Part shown: one piece after another, positions 34,405 to 45,383 of the stretch
Numbering within the stretch: position 1 is the first letter of the stretch
Layout of the letters: every line of letters begins with the position of its first letter
Source of the DNA: Acanthamoeba sp. SK_2022b
Lineage: Eukaryota; Discosea; Longamoebia; Acanthamoebidae
NCBI GenBank assembly: GCA_027943245.1
Contig: JANDJZ010000007.1
Location: forward strand, 62,001-126,000
Length of the DNA stretch: 64,000 nt
Direction: 5' to 3'
Made by a program: the position numbers and the translations under genes
The notes under the pieces: model-generated
The model's input: the letters and a program-made list of their open reading frames with translations, nothing else
Database searches by the model: none
Told to the model about the DNA's origin: nothing

Positions 34405-35759
34405 TCACGTGGTGGGCCTGACCTTGAGCTTGCGAGCGGCGACAACGATGGCGCCCCTCTTGCAGGCGGCCACGGCGCGCTTCCTGTCGTCCTCGGAGGC
34501 CAGGTCCACGTGGCCGAAGCCGCGGTTCTTGCCAGGGCTCTGCTTGTCCATGGCCACGCGGGCGCTCACCACTTGGCAGCCGTGCTCCACAAACAGCGCC
34601 CCTAGCTCCTCGTCGGTGAAGCGCGGCGGAATGTTGCCCACGTGCACACGGGCCGTGGGCACTATGGGCCTGTGGCAGTGCGTGTGAGGGCGTGCGCTGG
34701 TGGGGCTTGTGCGAGGCGAGAGCTCCGTACCGGACTGGGTGGGTAGTGAAGTGTGGCGCGCCGTGGTCTGCTCCACTGGCTGAATCGAAGGGAATGACGT
34801 GGCGGATTTCGAAAGGGTCGTCGCCCACTCTTCGGGGAGGGTGCGGCCAAGCGCGCATGCATGATGGTCAGTCAGCCGGGTGACAGTCAGCCTGACTGGG
34901 GCTATTCGTTCATTAGGCCCTCCCCCTCCTTACCTGCTGATGAGATAGACCTCCTTGACCACGAAGTCGATTGGCTTCCAGCTCGACTGCAACCGCTCCT
35001 TCACGGCCAGCAGTTCTTTCTACCCAGGTAGGTCACGCAACGTCATAGACAAAGCCATTAGACTCGTAAGTAGAGAAAAGAGGAAGCGTGCGTGCCTCTT
35101 TCTTAAAGCAGCCAACTGTGAGATGAGGCGCGAAGCCTGTAGCGCCCTTGCGCGATTGGTCGTGGCAATGAGGGTAGATGGTCTGAATAAGGCCTTGCAG
35201 CTTGATCAGGGCCTGTGGAGGCTGAGCGATACGAGATAGGCGTAGATGTCAGGGAGCGTGGTACTCTGGCCACCAGGTATACACAATGGGTAATGCACCT
35301 CCGTCTCTGGCTCCAGCCACAGGGTGTGGGACTTGGCGTGGTGGAAATGGCTGAGAGCGGCAAAGCGCAGCTTGAATGGCTGCAGATATGACGATCAGGC
35401 GCATGTAACCATCAGCCAATGGCAAGAGAGACAGAGACAGAGAGAGAGCGCGCGTGAAGGAACCTTGAAGGAGGACAAGGCGTGGGTGAGTGCGGGAACC
35501 GCTTCAGCAAAGTGCTCATCGCACACAAACGGGTAAAGTAGGTTGATGTGCGGCAACCAGCGCTCGAACGCCGGATCATACTTATCGTGCGTGAGACCAA
35601 CAGTTAACGGCCCCACTCTCTGAGCGAACGTACTTGCTGGCGGATGGACTGGATGGATGGCCACAGTTCTTGAGGCGGTGTTACTGTAACTGCGCTTGTG
35701 TTGGCCTTAGGGCGCTTGGGCAACCTGCGGTCCACTGCCAGGCTGAGCAAAACCTGCAT
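34405..35759 (-). CDS. 2H phosphoesterase (2'-5' RNA ligase-like) fused to an RRM
   Basis: Exon 1 starts at 35759 (MQVLLSLAVDRRLPKRPKA). A 53-nt intron joins IQSIRQQ to YDPAFERWLPHINLLYPF, which holds the first 2H motif. KLRFAALSHFHHAKSHTLWL, LIKLQGLIQTIYPHC and GFAPHLTVG (second H-x-T motif) follow, then KEVYLISR near the domain end. The C-terminal exon is a single RRM with RNP2 VHVGNIP and RNP1 KNRGFGHVDL, ending KVRPTT with TGA at 34407-34405. 2H enzymes cleave or form 2'-5'/cyclic phosphodiester bonds in RNA. The order and the FERW.PHI.LLYPF block resemble animal LENG9/AKAP7-type 2H domains. The first motif reads HIN rather than HxT. Both domains point to an RNA substrate. The gene diverges from the nucleotidase gene 207 bp away. 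Confidence 0.82.
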
Positions 35760-35966
35760 GTGAAGAGGTGCACCTTGCCGGCAACATACCTATCACACCC
35801 GCTTGAGCACGCTGCATGTTGGGTAGTCTCGGCAGCGTTCGTCTCTCCAGCCGTGCACTCCTCCATCTTTGTTCTTCGACTTTTTTAACTGCAACGAATT
35901 TATTGCCAAACAATTTAGAAACGGTTTCGTTTTTTAGGAGATTTTACAAACACAACGATTCGCGAG
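35760..35966. promoter_or_regulatory. Compact bidirectional promoter (207 bp)
   Basis: This is the whole interval between the divergent ATGs of the 2H-RRM and 5'-nucleotidase-family genes. A T-rich patch at about 35875-35940 lies near the + strand start. No canonical TATA box is evident. Confidence 0.5.
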
Positions 35967-38643
35967 ATGGAAGCGACAGCGGTTCCATCTTCTCTCTCCG
36001 GTGATGTAACCCGGCAGCCGATGCAGGCGCTACTTTCTCTTCTTACAATCAACGGTATAATTGGCTTTTAATAATTTAATCTATTCATTTTCTCAATCCC
36101 GCTTGCAATCTGCGCCACTACTTCTTTGGTTGTGCAGACGTGTACGAGTTTGAGACCATAGACGGTATTGGCGGTTTCGGTCCTACCACAACATGGCTGA
36201 ACAGGGAGCGGGCAAGGGCGACGCACAAGGTACTCTCGCTGTGTTGAGTGCACGCAACAAGAAGCATTGACCATGGTTACCGTGGCGTTGTTGCGTCAGG
36301 ATGGGCATTCGCTGTTCTTCGTGTGCGGCGACTTCATGTCGGCATCACGCCTGGGCAATGTCCACAAGGGCGCACACATGGTCCATCTCTTCAACGAAAT
36401 GGGCGTTGACTATGGTACTACTGGCGGCCACCTTCCGCAGTGGCTCATTAATCGTTCCTTTCGCTCATAAGCGTCTCCTTCTCCAGTCGTGTTTGGCAAT
36501 CACGAGTTTGACTTTGGCAACGAAGTGCTTCGCACACGGATCAAAGGTAAGGAACGAGCACAGATACGCAGAAGGGCTCAAGGGCCGCATCGCGCATCTG
36601 ACACGCATTTCGTCGTTGCTCCCTTTGCGAGCGCAGAGTCAAAGTTCAAGTGGCTCGGTACCAATGTCCTCACACCCGAAGGCAAGCCCTTCGGAGGTTC
36701 TAGCTGGATCGATGTTCGTGAGTACCCGCTAAAGGGCAATAACGGAGATGGTATCTAGCCATGTCCCTCCCTCTCTTTCACTGCGCGCTAGTGCGTGCAC
36801 TAAGATGTGCATGCGTGTGATTATCACTGCGTGTTTATCCACATCTTAATTAATAATGAGCTCCTCCGCAGTGGTTCGAGTCGGGCTCTTTGGAATATGC
36901 ACCCTGGCTACCCCCAATTTGTCGTTCCCCGACGCTGATGTCACGTTTGCTCCAGTCATCGCCTGTACGCTCTCCCCAGCCGAGCACAGACGTGTCTCCC
37001 ACGCCTAACGCGGGAGATTCCGGCATTGGCTGCAGGCGCCAAGGAAGCGGTCAAGGCTCTTCTGGAAGAGCACAAGGTGGACGTCATCATCGCCGTGACA
37101 CACATCTCTCTGCCGCAGGATAAGGAACTGGCCACCAAGGTCCCCGAGATCGATGTAAACATGCGTTACCCTTCCTCTTCTAGTGAGAAAGAGGGTGCCG
37201 CTAACGGCATTTATTGGCCTTGGGCGTAGGTGATTATTGGAGGCCACGACCACGTGCCCTACTGCCTCTTCGAGCACAAGGTGTTCATCATGAAGTGCGG
37301 TCAAAACGCCGAGTACCTGGGGCGAATAGACGTGACGTACACGCGGAACGAGACCGCCAAGCCCAACGCCCAGTCGCGCGAACGCGGTACGCGTCTTCTT
37401 TCCATCTAAAATCTGGCCAACGGCCGCGTTGGTTGTTTGATTCATCCATGGTATTGTTCAACTTAGTTCAACTTTTCGGTCGGCACAGGGTTCATTTCTC
37501 TCGACTGGAAAGTCAAGGCCAACCGTGGGATTCCCTCCGATAAGAGAATCGACTCGATCATCAGGTGCCTAATCCGCCCTTGCTCTTTGCCAGTGCACTA
37601 GGTACACTATCTCCCAAACTGATCAGCGGGACGTGGCAGATCGTACACGGAGGCGCATGATGAGGCTCTCCGCCAGCCCATCGCCACCGTCATCACCGCG
37701 CTCGACAGCACACAGACACGGTAAGTCCCTCTTCGTAGAGCCTGGAACACGTATCAGCACCAACTGACAACACACCCTCTCATGCCGCTCAGGTCAAAGG
37801 AGTCGACCATGGCCAACTTCCTTACCGATGCGCTCTGCGAAACGTTCAACGCCGACGTAAGCCCTCCCTTCCTATCCCTCTTTGGCAGTTGTGTTCAAGC
37901 TGAGATACTAACGTCAGGCGCCTTCCCCCAGCTGGCCATTATCAATGGCGGCTTTATCCGAGGCAACAGGGTCTACGAGCAGGGCTATTCGTTCACCTTA
38001 GGCGATGTGGAGCGCGAGTTCCCCTTCCCCAAGAAGCCCTTCTTCATCGAAACGCAAGGTGCGGCACAATCTGATTCACTAATTTTTTAACGATTAAAAT
38101 CCAACCATGATGCTCACCAGTCTGTTTTCCTGTTCATCAGGCAAGGAAATCTGGGAGGCTCTCGAGACGGGCGTCCGTGCTGTTGAAGAGCGAGCTGGAT
38201 TCTTCCTCCACCTCTCAAAGGGTAAGCTTCGTCGCCATCAGCTTACTGGCTGCTGGCGTGGGCCTCACCATGTTCCCGTGTGCCATACGTGGCTGCAGGC
38301 TGGACCTACAGCTTTGACCCTAGGAAACCACCAGGCCAGCGCATCATCAGCGTACAGCACAATGGCGAGGACCTGGCGCTGGACCGCAACTACAGAGTAG
38401 TGGTGCGTGCGTGCGTGCGTGCGTGCGACGTGTGTGGTCCTTGTCAAGGCTCACGCGTATGAGTCTCCCCCCCCAAAGATCACGGAGTACATGCGCGGTG
38501 GCGGCGATGGCTTCGAATCGCTCAAGCGCGGCACGGTGATCAAAACCAGCGACCTCAAGATCAGCGAGATTCTCACCCGGTACATCATCGCCAAGAAGGA
38601 GATCGCTCCCGTCCTCGAGGGAAGGGTCGTGTATGTCCACTGA
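35967..38643 (+). CDS. 5'-nucleotidase / UshA-type metallophosphoesterase, apparently cytosolic
   Basis: Exon 1 (35967-36054) ends LLSLLTIN and splices to DVYEFETIDGIGGFGP, the family N-terminal (N)DVYE...GG block. Metal-site blocks are FFVCGDFMSAS, FGNHEFDFG, AVTHISLPQD and IGGHDHVPY. The C-terminal 5'-nucleotidase domain has STMANFLTDAL, LAIINGGFIRGNRVY and TEYMRGGGDGFESLKRG. It ends VVYVH, TGA 38641-38643. There is no signal peptide or GPI tail, unlike ecto-5'-nucleotidase, so an intracellular enzyme acting on nucleotides or similar phosphates is likely. About fourteen introns are present. One junction (38401-38480) includes a (GTGC)n microsatellite. The GDFMS variant of the usual GD(x)L.S block keeps the metal-binding Asp. 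Confidence 0.87.
38403..38426 (+). repeat. (TGCG)n microsatellite in intron
   Basis: Tandem GTGC units occupy the start of an intron of the nucleotidase-family gene. Confidence 0.8.
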
Positions 38644-39195
38644 ACTCGCAATCACGAAGAGTGCTGGAGTTCGTCACCGCGGCCTTCTCCTTGTGCACCA
38701 CCCACGTGGGCCTGAGGGCCTCAAGCGCGCCTGTTGTTGCTTGTCGTCGTGGATGTCTCCACGAAAGTGTGGGCGAGGTCTCCCCAAGATGTTGGGCCTG
38801 TGTCTAATGCGATGAATGAATGCCACGCGGTTAGACTGGAAGTTGCCCTGGAACCGTAACCGAGCCGTTCACCCAATCAGTAGCGTTGGTGTTCGTACCG
38901 ACACGCCCGGCCGGATTTCAATGGCCTCTCCTGATCATCTTGCTTCGCCCAGAAGGGCTGTGTTGAAGCGATCAACGTTTGGAGCCAGAGTGTCCATAAC
39001 CTCACCCTTGGCGAGCTCGCCACCAAGCGACGGTCTGGGTGGGCAGGTAATTTCTCGCTATTTTAAGGAGTGGTCGCTTCAAGGAAGCTGCCTCTGCACA
39101 CTTCTGGCGTAGTTTACACAAGACCGACCTGCATCTACCGTGCGCAGCACCCTTTTTTCCCATCTTCTGTGCTCTTCGTTAGAGCGGAGGCGAAG
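38644..39195 (+). other. Intergenic region before WDR41
   Basis: This 552-bp spacer lies between two + strand genes. A 98-codon frame at 38816-39112 lacks locus-like codon bias and recognisable features, so it is not called. The sequence CTATTTTAAGG near 39058 is about 135 bp before the WDR41 start. Confidence 0.4.
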
Positions 39196-42100
39196 ATGAA
39201 CGTGTTCGGCTACATCTCAGATCTGATGGGGTCAAAAGATGTGAACGTCAGCCCCGACGATGACGGTGAGGAGAAGAGGCGCTCCCTATCGGTGGGTGGC
39301 CACACCAGAGGCAGAGAGAACTTGAGGAGGAAAATCACAAAAACGTTTGGTGGATGGGGCGAGACGAGACGAGAGAAGGCGAGACGAAAGGAAGAGGAAG
39401 CGGAAGACGAGACCGGGCCGGACCTGCAACCTCACAATCCTCTAAACGAACTTCAAATCCTTGTCGGCCACAGCAACATTGTGCGGTTAATGCACAAAAT
39501 CGATGAATTCAAGTACGCACAACTTTTTTACTTATTTTTGAACATTTATAATTTTATCGGTACGTGCACGTTTAAATTTATTCTGTTAGTTATTTGTTTG
39601 TCTGTAAACAATTTCTATATTTAACGGCTTGCAAACGTGCAACACACAGGATGGCCACCGCAGGGGACGACTGTGCTATCATTGTGTGGAATGTTGCCGC
39701 CGGCAAGCAGCTGTATCAGCTCACGTACGACTCAACCGAAGGTCGCGCCAGAGCGACAGTAATCGCTGACAGTGCTGATCTTATGTTTCCAGGGGCCACA
39801 CTCGACAGGTGACATGTCTGCTCACGCTGGAGCATCACACGCTGCTCTCCGGCTCGGCAGACAAAACCATTCGGGTACGGCAACAAACTTTTACTTCATT
39901 ATTTTATGTTCTCACACCATTCGTCTCCTCCGCAGGTCTGGAATCTCGACACGGGCACGTGTGATCACGTCATTAGCAACGCCCATTCTGCCAGCATAAA
40001 GGTAGGCCGGCTGCACGGTGTCTGGTAGTGGTATGCGTGCAATCAGTTGATTTATTAATAATACATGGTATTCCTCTCTCCCCCACAGTGCCTGGCCAAG
40101 CTAAAGTCCGAGGAAGGGCCGCCGATGTTCTGCTCTGGCGGCAACGACAACAAGCTGTGCATTTGGAAGAGCGGCACCCAGCAGACGCAACTCCTGGGAT
40201 TCATAGAGCGACAGGAGGACGAAAGTACGCGCTTTCACTAACCCCGGAGCGCGCGTGCGGTTGGGCGATTTTGGTGATTTGGTTGCCTCTGGTCCACTCA
40301 ATTCACGAGTTCGTGCAGACCTCTACTGTCTGCTTCCGATCAGCGGCCAAAGGCTGGTCACCGCGTCGCATTCTTCCTACCTTTGTACTGCGCCTTCCCC
40401 GACATACGACCCGCACGGGTGTTGCGGTGTGATGGCTGACCCTTGTCGCTTGTCGTGTCACGGCTATTTCAGTTGTATACAACACCGACACGCTCAAGTT
40501 CGATAAGTTGCTGGCCTACCACCGAGAATCGGTCCAGTGTCTATTCAACATCTCTGGTGCGTCGTGGTGTTGTGTGATGCGTTTGTCCAATCCTCACCCG
40601 GCGATGCATGCGGGTACAACAGAGACGCTGTTCGTTTCGGGCTCGTTGGACGGAAGCATCGTCCTCTGGCAGTCAGAGACGCTCACGCCCCTGCGAATCC
40701 TCGAGTTCCCCGAGAAGTACTTTGAGAACCACTCCTACATCTCCCCGGTCAATCACTTTGCATTGCTCTCGTCGGTACGTTGCGGCAAAGCAGCTGTCCT
40801 CTTCGCTTGTTGTTCGTTATCCACCGTTCAACTCTTCGCTCGTTCTCACTCTGTGTTTGGGGGGGGGTCGCACGACGCTACAGCGCTACCTGTGCGCCGC
40901 CGTTGGTCGAGGATTTCGAGTCTACGACGTGGCCCACGGCGAATGCGTGATCGAATGCAAGGAAGGTCATGAGGCTCCCGTGCTGCGACTGGTGCCTCTC
41001 TACAAAGGGTAATCATCACGTTCTTGATCCGAATCTGCGGTTCTTCTCCGCGACATGTCCTCACCGTGCGCTCTGTTGTCCATCGTGATTGTGCGCGGAC
41101 AGGTCGCGGCTGGTGTCGTGCTCGGCGGACTCGTCCGTCAAGATCTGGGAGATCCCCACGGCCTCGCGGTCCAAGGGGCAGGGCGTGTCCTCCTCCCGAC
41201 GACGGCAAAAACCGCCCAGCCAGCCTCGGCCAATGGTGCGAAGCTGCCGAAGCCTTGGGCCCTCGCACACAATGTGTGCATCCGCCCGGCTTGCTCTCAT
41301 CCGAGATGGTGTTTCGCTGCTGTACAGGGCGACATGCTGGGCCACTCGGGCGCGGTGCACGACTTGATCGCGCTCACAGAAAACAGTGTGGCGTCCTGCG
41401 GGGCCGACAACCTGGTAAGCTACCCTCCCCCTCTAAATTTACACTGTGTTTCCACCCCGCGCAAGGACAAGACGTGCGGCTCATTCGTGGAGTTGGCTGT
41501 TCAGGTGATCTTATGGAAAGACGGCAAGGTTCAGTCAGAGCTGCGCAACCAGGCGGCGTCTGCATGGATCATGCACCAAAGGTGTGGCCCAAACGATCCT
41601 AATCGGATGGCTTTGCCCTCCTTCCCCTTCCCCTCGTCGCTAACGCATTTTTGCGCTGATGCTCTCGCGTTTGCCACGGCAGCCTGCTCGAGGAGGAGGA
41701 ATCGGTAAAGGAGGAAACCAGACACAGCTCGTTCAGCGATCTTCGGCACCTGCTGTTGGCGCGAAGAAACTTCATGCAGCAAACGGTCGATGTACGTGCA
41801 CTAGGTGTCGCGTGCGCCCTAGGTTCCAGCTGTGCAGCCAGACTAACACGTGAGGATGCGTGATGTTAGTTGAGCGATGAAGTGGCGGAGGAAGAAGAGG
41901 ACAACCTTGCCCAGCGAGAAATAACTTGGCCCTATTCGTTCTCGCACAAACGGCCCACCATCTCCATGGGTACGCGCCTCTCCAAACTGTCGTTTGGGTC
42001 GATCGAACTGATCGAATCGAACCATTGTGGCTTGTCATCGGTCTGCCTCGCAGAAGTGGAAAGCAGGCCGGTGGCTCCCAATGACAAGTGGTCAGCTGAG

Positions 42101-42464
42101 GACTCGTTGCGGCCACGCAAGGGAATGGGCGATCAAAGTGCGTTCCCTCCCCCCCACCGAAACAAAACCAAGATCTCCTCTAGCGCGCGTGCTGACTGGA
42201 GTCGGTGTAGATGAGCTCCTCCTGGCGACAACGATCAAGACGGGCCGACCACGAAGTAGGAGCGACCTCGCCGTATTGAGCACGCCTGTCGCTTCTGACT
42301 CTCCCTTGTTCCAGGTATATCTTTTGTATTTTGTTAACCAAACTGGTGCTCGCCTCACCCGCGTCTTACGAACACTCGCCGTCTAGCAGACAGGCGAGCC
42401 GCCGGCAGAGACGGACGAGGGGCGAAAGATGCCCAGCATGCACGCTGCCATCATGCTGCCTTGA
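39196..42464 (+). CDS. wdr41: WDR41 orthologue (WD40 protein of the C9orf72-SMCR8 complex)
   Basis: A charged N-terminus (GGWGETRREKARRKEEEAED) precedes NPLNELQILVGHSNIVRLM and MATAGDDCAIIVWNV. This pairing closely parallels the start of vertebrate WDR41 (ELQ.L.GH.DIVR..., SAGDD...VWN). Further WD repeats are LLSGSADKTIRVWNLDTG, CSGGNDNKLCIWKSG, VSGSLDGSIVLWQSET, CAAVGRGFRVYDVAHGECV (matching the distinctive AAVGRGLYVY), VSCSADSSVKIWEIP and GHSGAVHDLIALTENSVASC joined to VILWKDGKVQSELR. About thirteen introns occur. After the propeller there is a tail that I end by splicing FQ to TGEPPAETDEGRKMPSMHAA, TGA 42462-42464; that last exon is tentative. WDR41 anchors C9orf72-SMCR8 to lysosomes through PQLC2 in animals. 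Confidence 0.82.
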
Positions 42465-43674
<1,210 letters not shown>

Positions 43675-43924
43675 ACAGCAACCCGCTACACGCAAACCAT
43701 CTGGCCCACCTCAATGCCCCGGGTCCTTTATGCACAGGCGACCTGATCGCACGCCTGACTCGTCGCCACGAGCAGACTCTCTTCCTCTAGTTGTACATAG
43801 AACGGCAGAGCAGACCATAATGAACAGTTCTCCTCTTCCCCGAACACCTTGTCTGGACCTGACGCAGGAGGGCGACAGTGCACAAAACGGCTGGCAACCG
43901 TTGTTGAGATGAAGTTATACAGTA

Positions 43925-44433
43925 CTACATGGCCAGCCTTGGCTCGGCCAATAAGGTGGAGGAAAGAATAGAGAGGAAGGGCGAGAAGAAGGAAGACGTG
44001 GGAGAAGAGGGCAGCCAGCTGGCGGCCGCGACGAAGGTATGAACCCAGTTTCCTCGCGGCGGTCCAGCAGCACCCCAGCTGCACGGGCAGGAGGCATTCT
44101 CGCACTGCGTGGTGAAGAGCTCGCGTGACTCTGAGTCCGTGCAACCAGCCGAGATCAAGCAGCTCTTGTACGGGGGGTAGCAATCGCAAATGCTTCCGTT
44201 TGTGGCTGCACAAAATCGTTACTTGATTGCGATCATGAATGGTTTTTACTGACGCTGCACAAGATGTAGAACGTACTGAGATTCATTTGATAGGGCACCT
44301 CGCACGACTCAAATTGGGAGGTGCAGTCGCTGCCGGCAGCCTCCGAACACGCGGCCTTGGTGGTCACAGGGAAGGCACACAAAACCAGGCACGTCACGAC
44401 GACGACAAAGGCCTGCTGGCTCGCTTCCATCAT
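43925..44433 (-). CDS. Secreted cysteine-rich protein
   Basis: The start MMEASQQ (44433) opens a strong signal peptide (FVVVVTCLVLCAFPVTTKA). Exon 1 adds CSEAAGSDCTSQFESCEVPY. After an intron of about 65 nt, exon 2 gives CDCYPPYKSCLISAGC and CENASCPCSWGAAGP, then a Ser/Pro/Phe/Leu-rich hydrophobic tail (SSFFSPFLSILSSTLLAE) ending RLAM, TAG 43927-43925. More than ten cysteines in a small ectodomain suggest disulfides. The hydrophobic tail could be a GPI-attachment signal or a TM. I do not recognise the family. An upstream in-frame ATG (44493) exists but would bury the signal peptide. Confidence 0.65.
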
Positions 44434-44540
44434 CTCTACACAGGAACCAGAATCAAACTCAGCCTGCTGGCCATTCGCCAAATTGAATGACAATTTCGGA
44501 CTTGGGTAGCCCTAGTCCCTTTTTCTCTTGCTTCTTTTTT

Positions 44541-44555
44541 TATAAAACGGCACCA
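44541..44555 (+). promoter_or_regulatory. TATA-like 15-mer abutting the RapZ-C start codon
   Basis: TATAAAACGGCACCA is identical to the ubiquitin-AN1 core promoter. Its last base is the A of the ATG used here, so if it is a real TATA box, transcription would start inside the assumed ORF. It may be coincidental. Confidence 0.3.
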
Positions 44556-45334
44556 TGCATAGCCAACAGCACGCATCGGGCACCACCCCGCGAACGGTGC
44601 GGCTGGAGCTCGTGTCATTTGGGTGGGCCTTCGGCCCCGAACAGAGAGGTCGCTCAAAGGGGAGGAGAGAGTCGTGGGCTGCCGCGTTGAACCTGCGCAA
44701 GTTTGCCAATCCGCCAGTGTCCATGCGGCGTCGGGGCCTTACAGGACTCAACCGCGAGCTGCAGGCGGCGGTGTGGTCGGCCCCTAATGCCGAGGTCCTC
44801 TACGACAAGGTGCGTGCCGATGTCGTCGCGCTTCTCACCCAACAACTACAAGCCCTTCTTGCGCAGGACGAGACAACGACAGGTGCTGACACTCACTCCC
44901 GCATCGACCGATGCCAGTATGACCCTCACGTACACTGACTCATGGCACTTGCAGACGAGAACAGACCTAGTGGCAAGGACGAAGACCGGAGCGACAACAG
45001 CGACAGAGAGGACAGCGACGACGAAGACGAAGACAACACAAGCGATGAATGCTGGGAAGAGGAAGGCGCTGCTTCAGGAGTAGTGACGATCACCATCGGG
45101 TTGGGTTGTGAAAAGGGCAAGCACAGGTCGGTGGCGGTGGTTGAGCGACTGCTGCGGGAGGACTGCCTGCGTACGATAGTGACTGACATTGGGCCTGTGG
45201 AGATCGATGTTGTGGCTCGCCACCGCGACATCAACAAGAGTGGAAAGGATGCACAGCGTGGCGGTAAAGGACGTCAACGGGCCGAGGCACGACAGAGGAA
45301 GCGTGTAGACGCAGAGGGCTATGGCGAATACTAA
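44555..45334 (+). CDS. Stand-alone RapZ C-terminal (UPF0042-C) domain protein
   Basis: The frame contains VRLELVSFGWAFGPE, corresponding to the SFG(F/W)..G opening of the RapZ/YvcJ C-terminal domain, then LRKFANPP and the long helix KVRADVVALLTQQLQALLAQ. After a 72-nt intron (44883-44954) and an acidic low-complexity insert rich in Asp/Glu/Ser, it reads TITIGLGCEKGKHRSVAVVERL and VVARHRDINK. These are the IGC(T/E)GG.HRSV and RHRD signatures of RapZ-C. The C-terminus is basic (GGKGRQRAEARQRKRV). The N-terminal P-loop ATPase half of bacterial RapZ is missing. In bacteria RapZ-C binds small RNA and glucosamine-6-phosphate; the role in eukaryotes is not established. ATG 44555 is chosen because later starts lose the SFGW motif. 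Confidence 0.85.
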
Positions 45335-45383
45335 AACAACAAAAAGAAGGAAATAACGCGGAAAAGGGGTAACAAAAACAACA

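Noticed and set aside
36866..36878. tRNA B-box-like sequence GGTTCGAGTC
   Set aside because: It lies inside a clear coding exon of the nucleotidase-family gene (VVRVGLFGICTL), and no A box or cloverleaf is present.
38816..39112. 98-codon ORF between nucleotidase and WDR41 genes
   Set aside because: Codon use is unlike neighbouring exons and no motif is recognisable; probably intergenic.
44810..44870. 60-nt GT...AG segment in RapZ-C that could be an intron
   Set aside because: It encodes a helix (VRADVVALLTQQLQALLAQ) expected in the domain, with locus-typical codons, so it is kept as exon.
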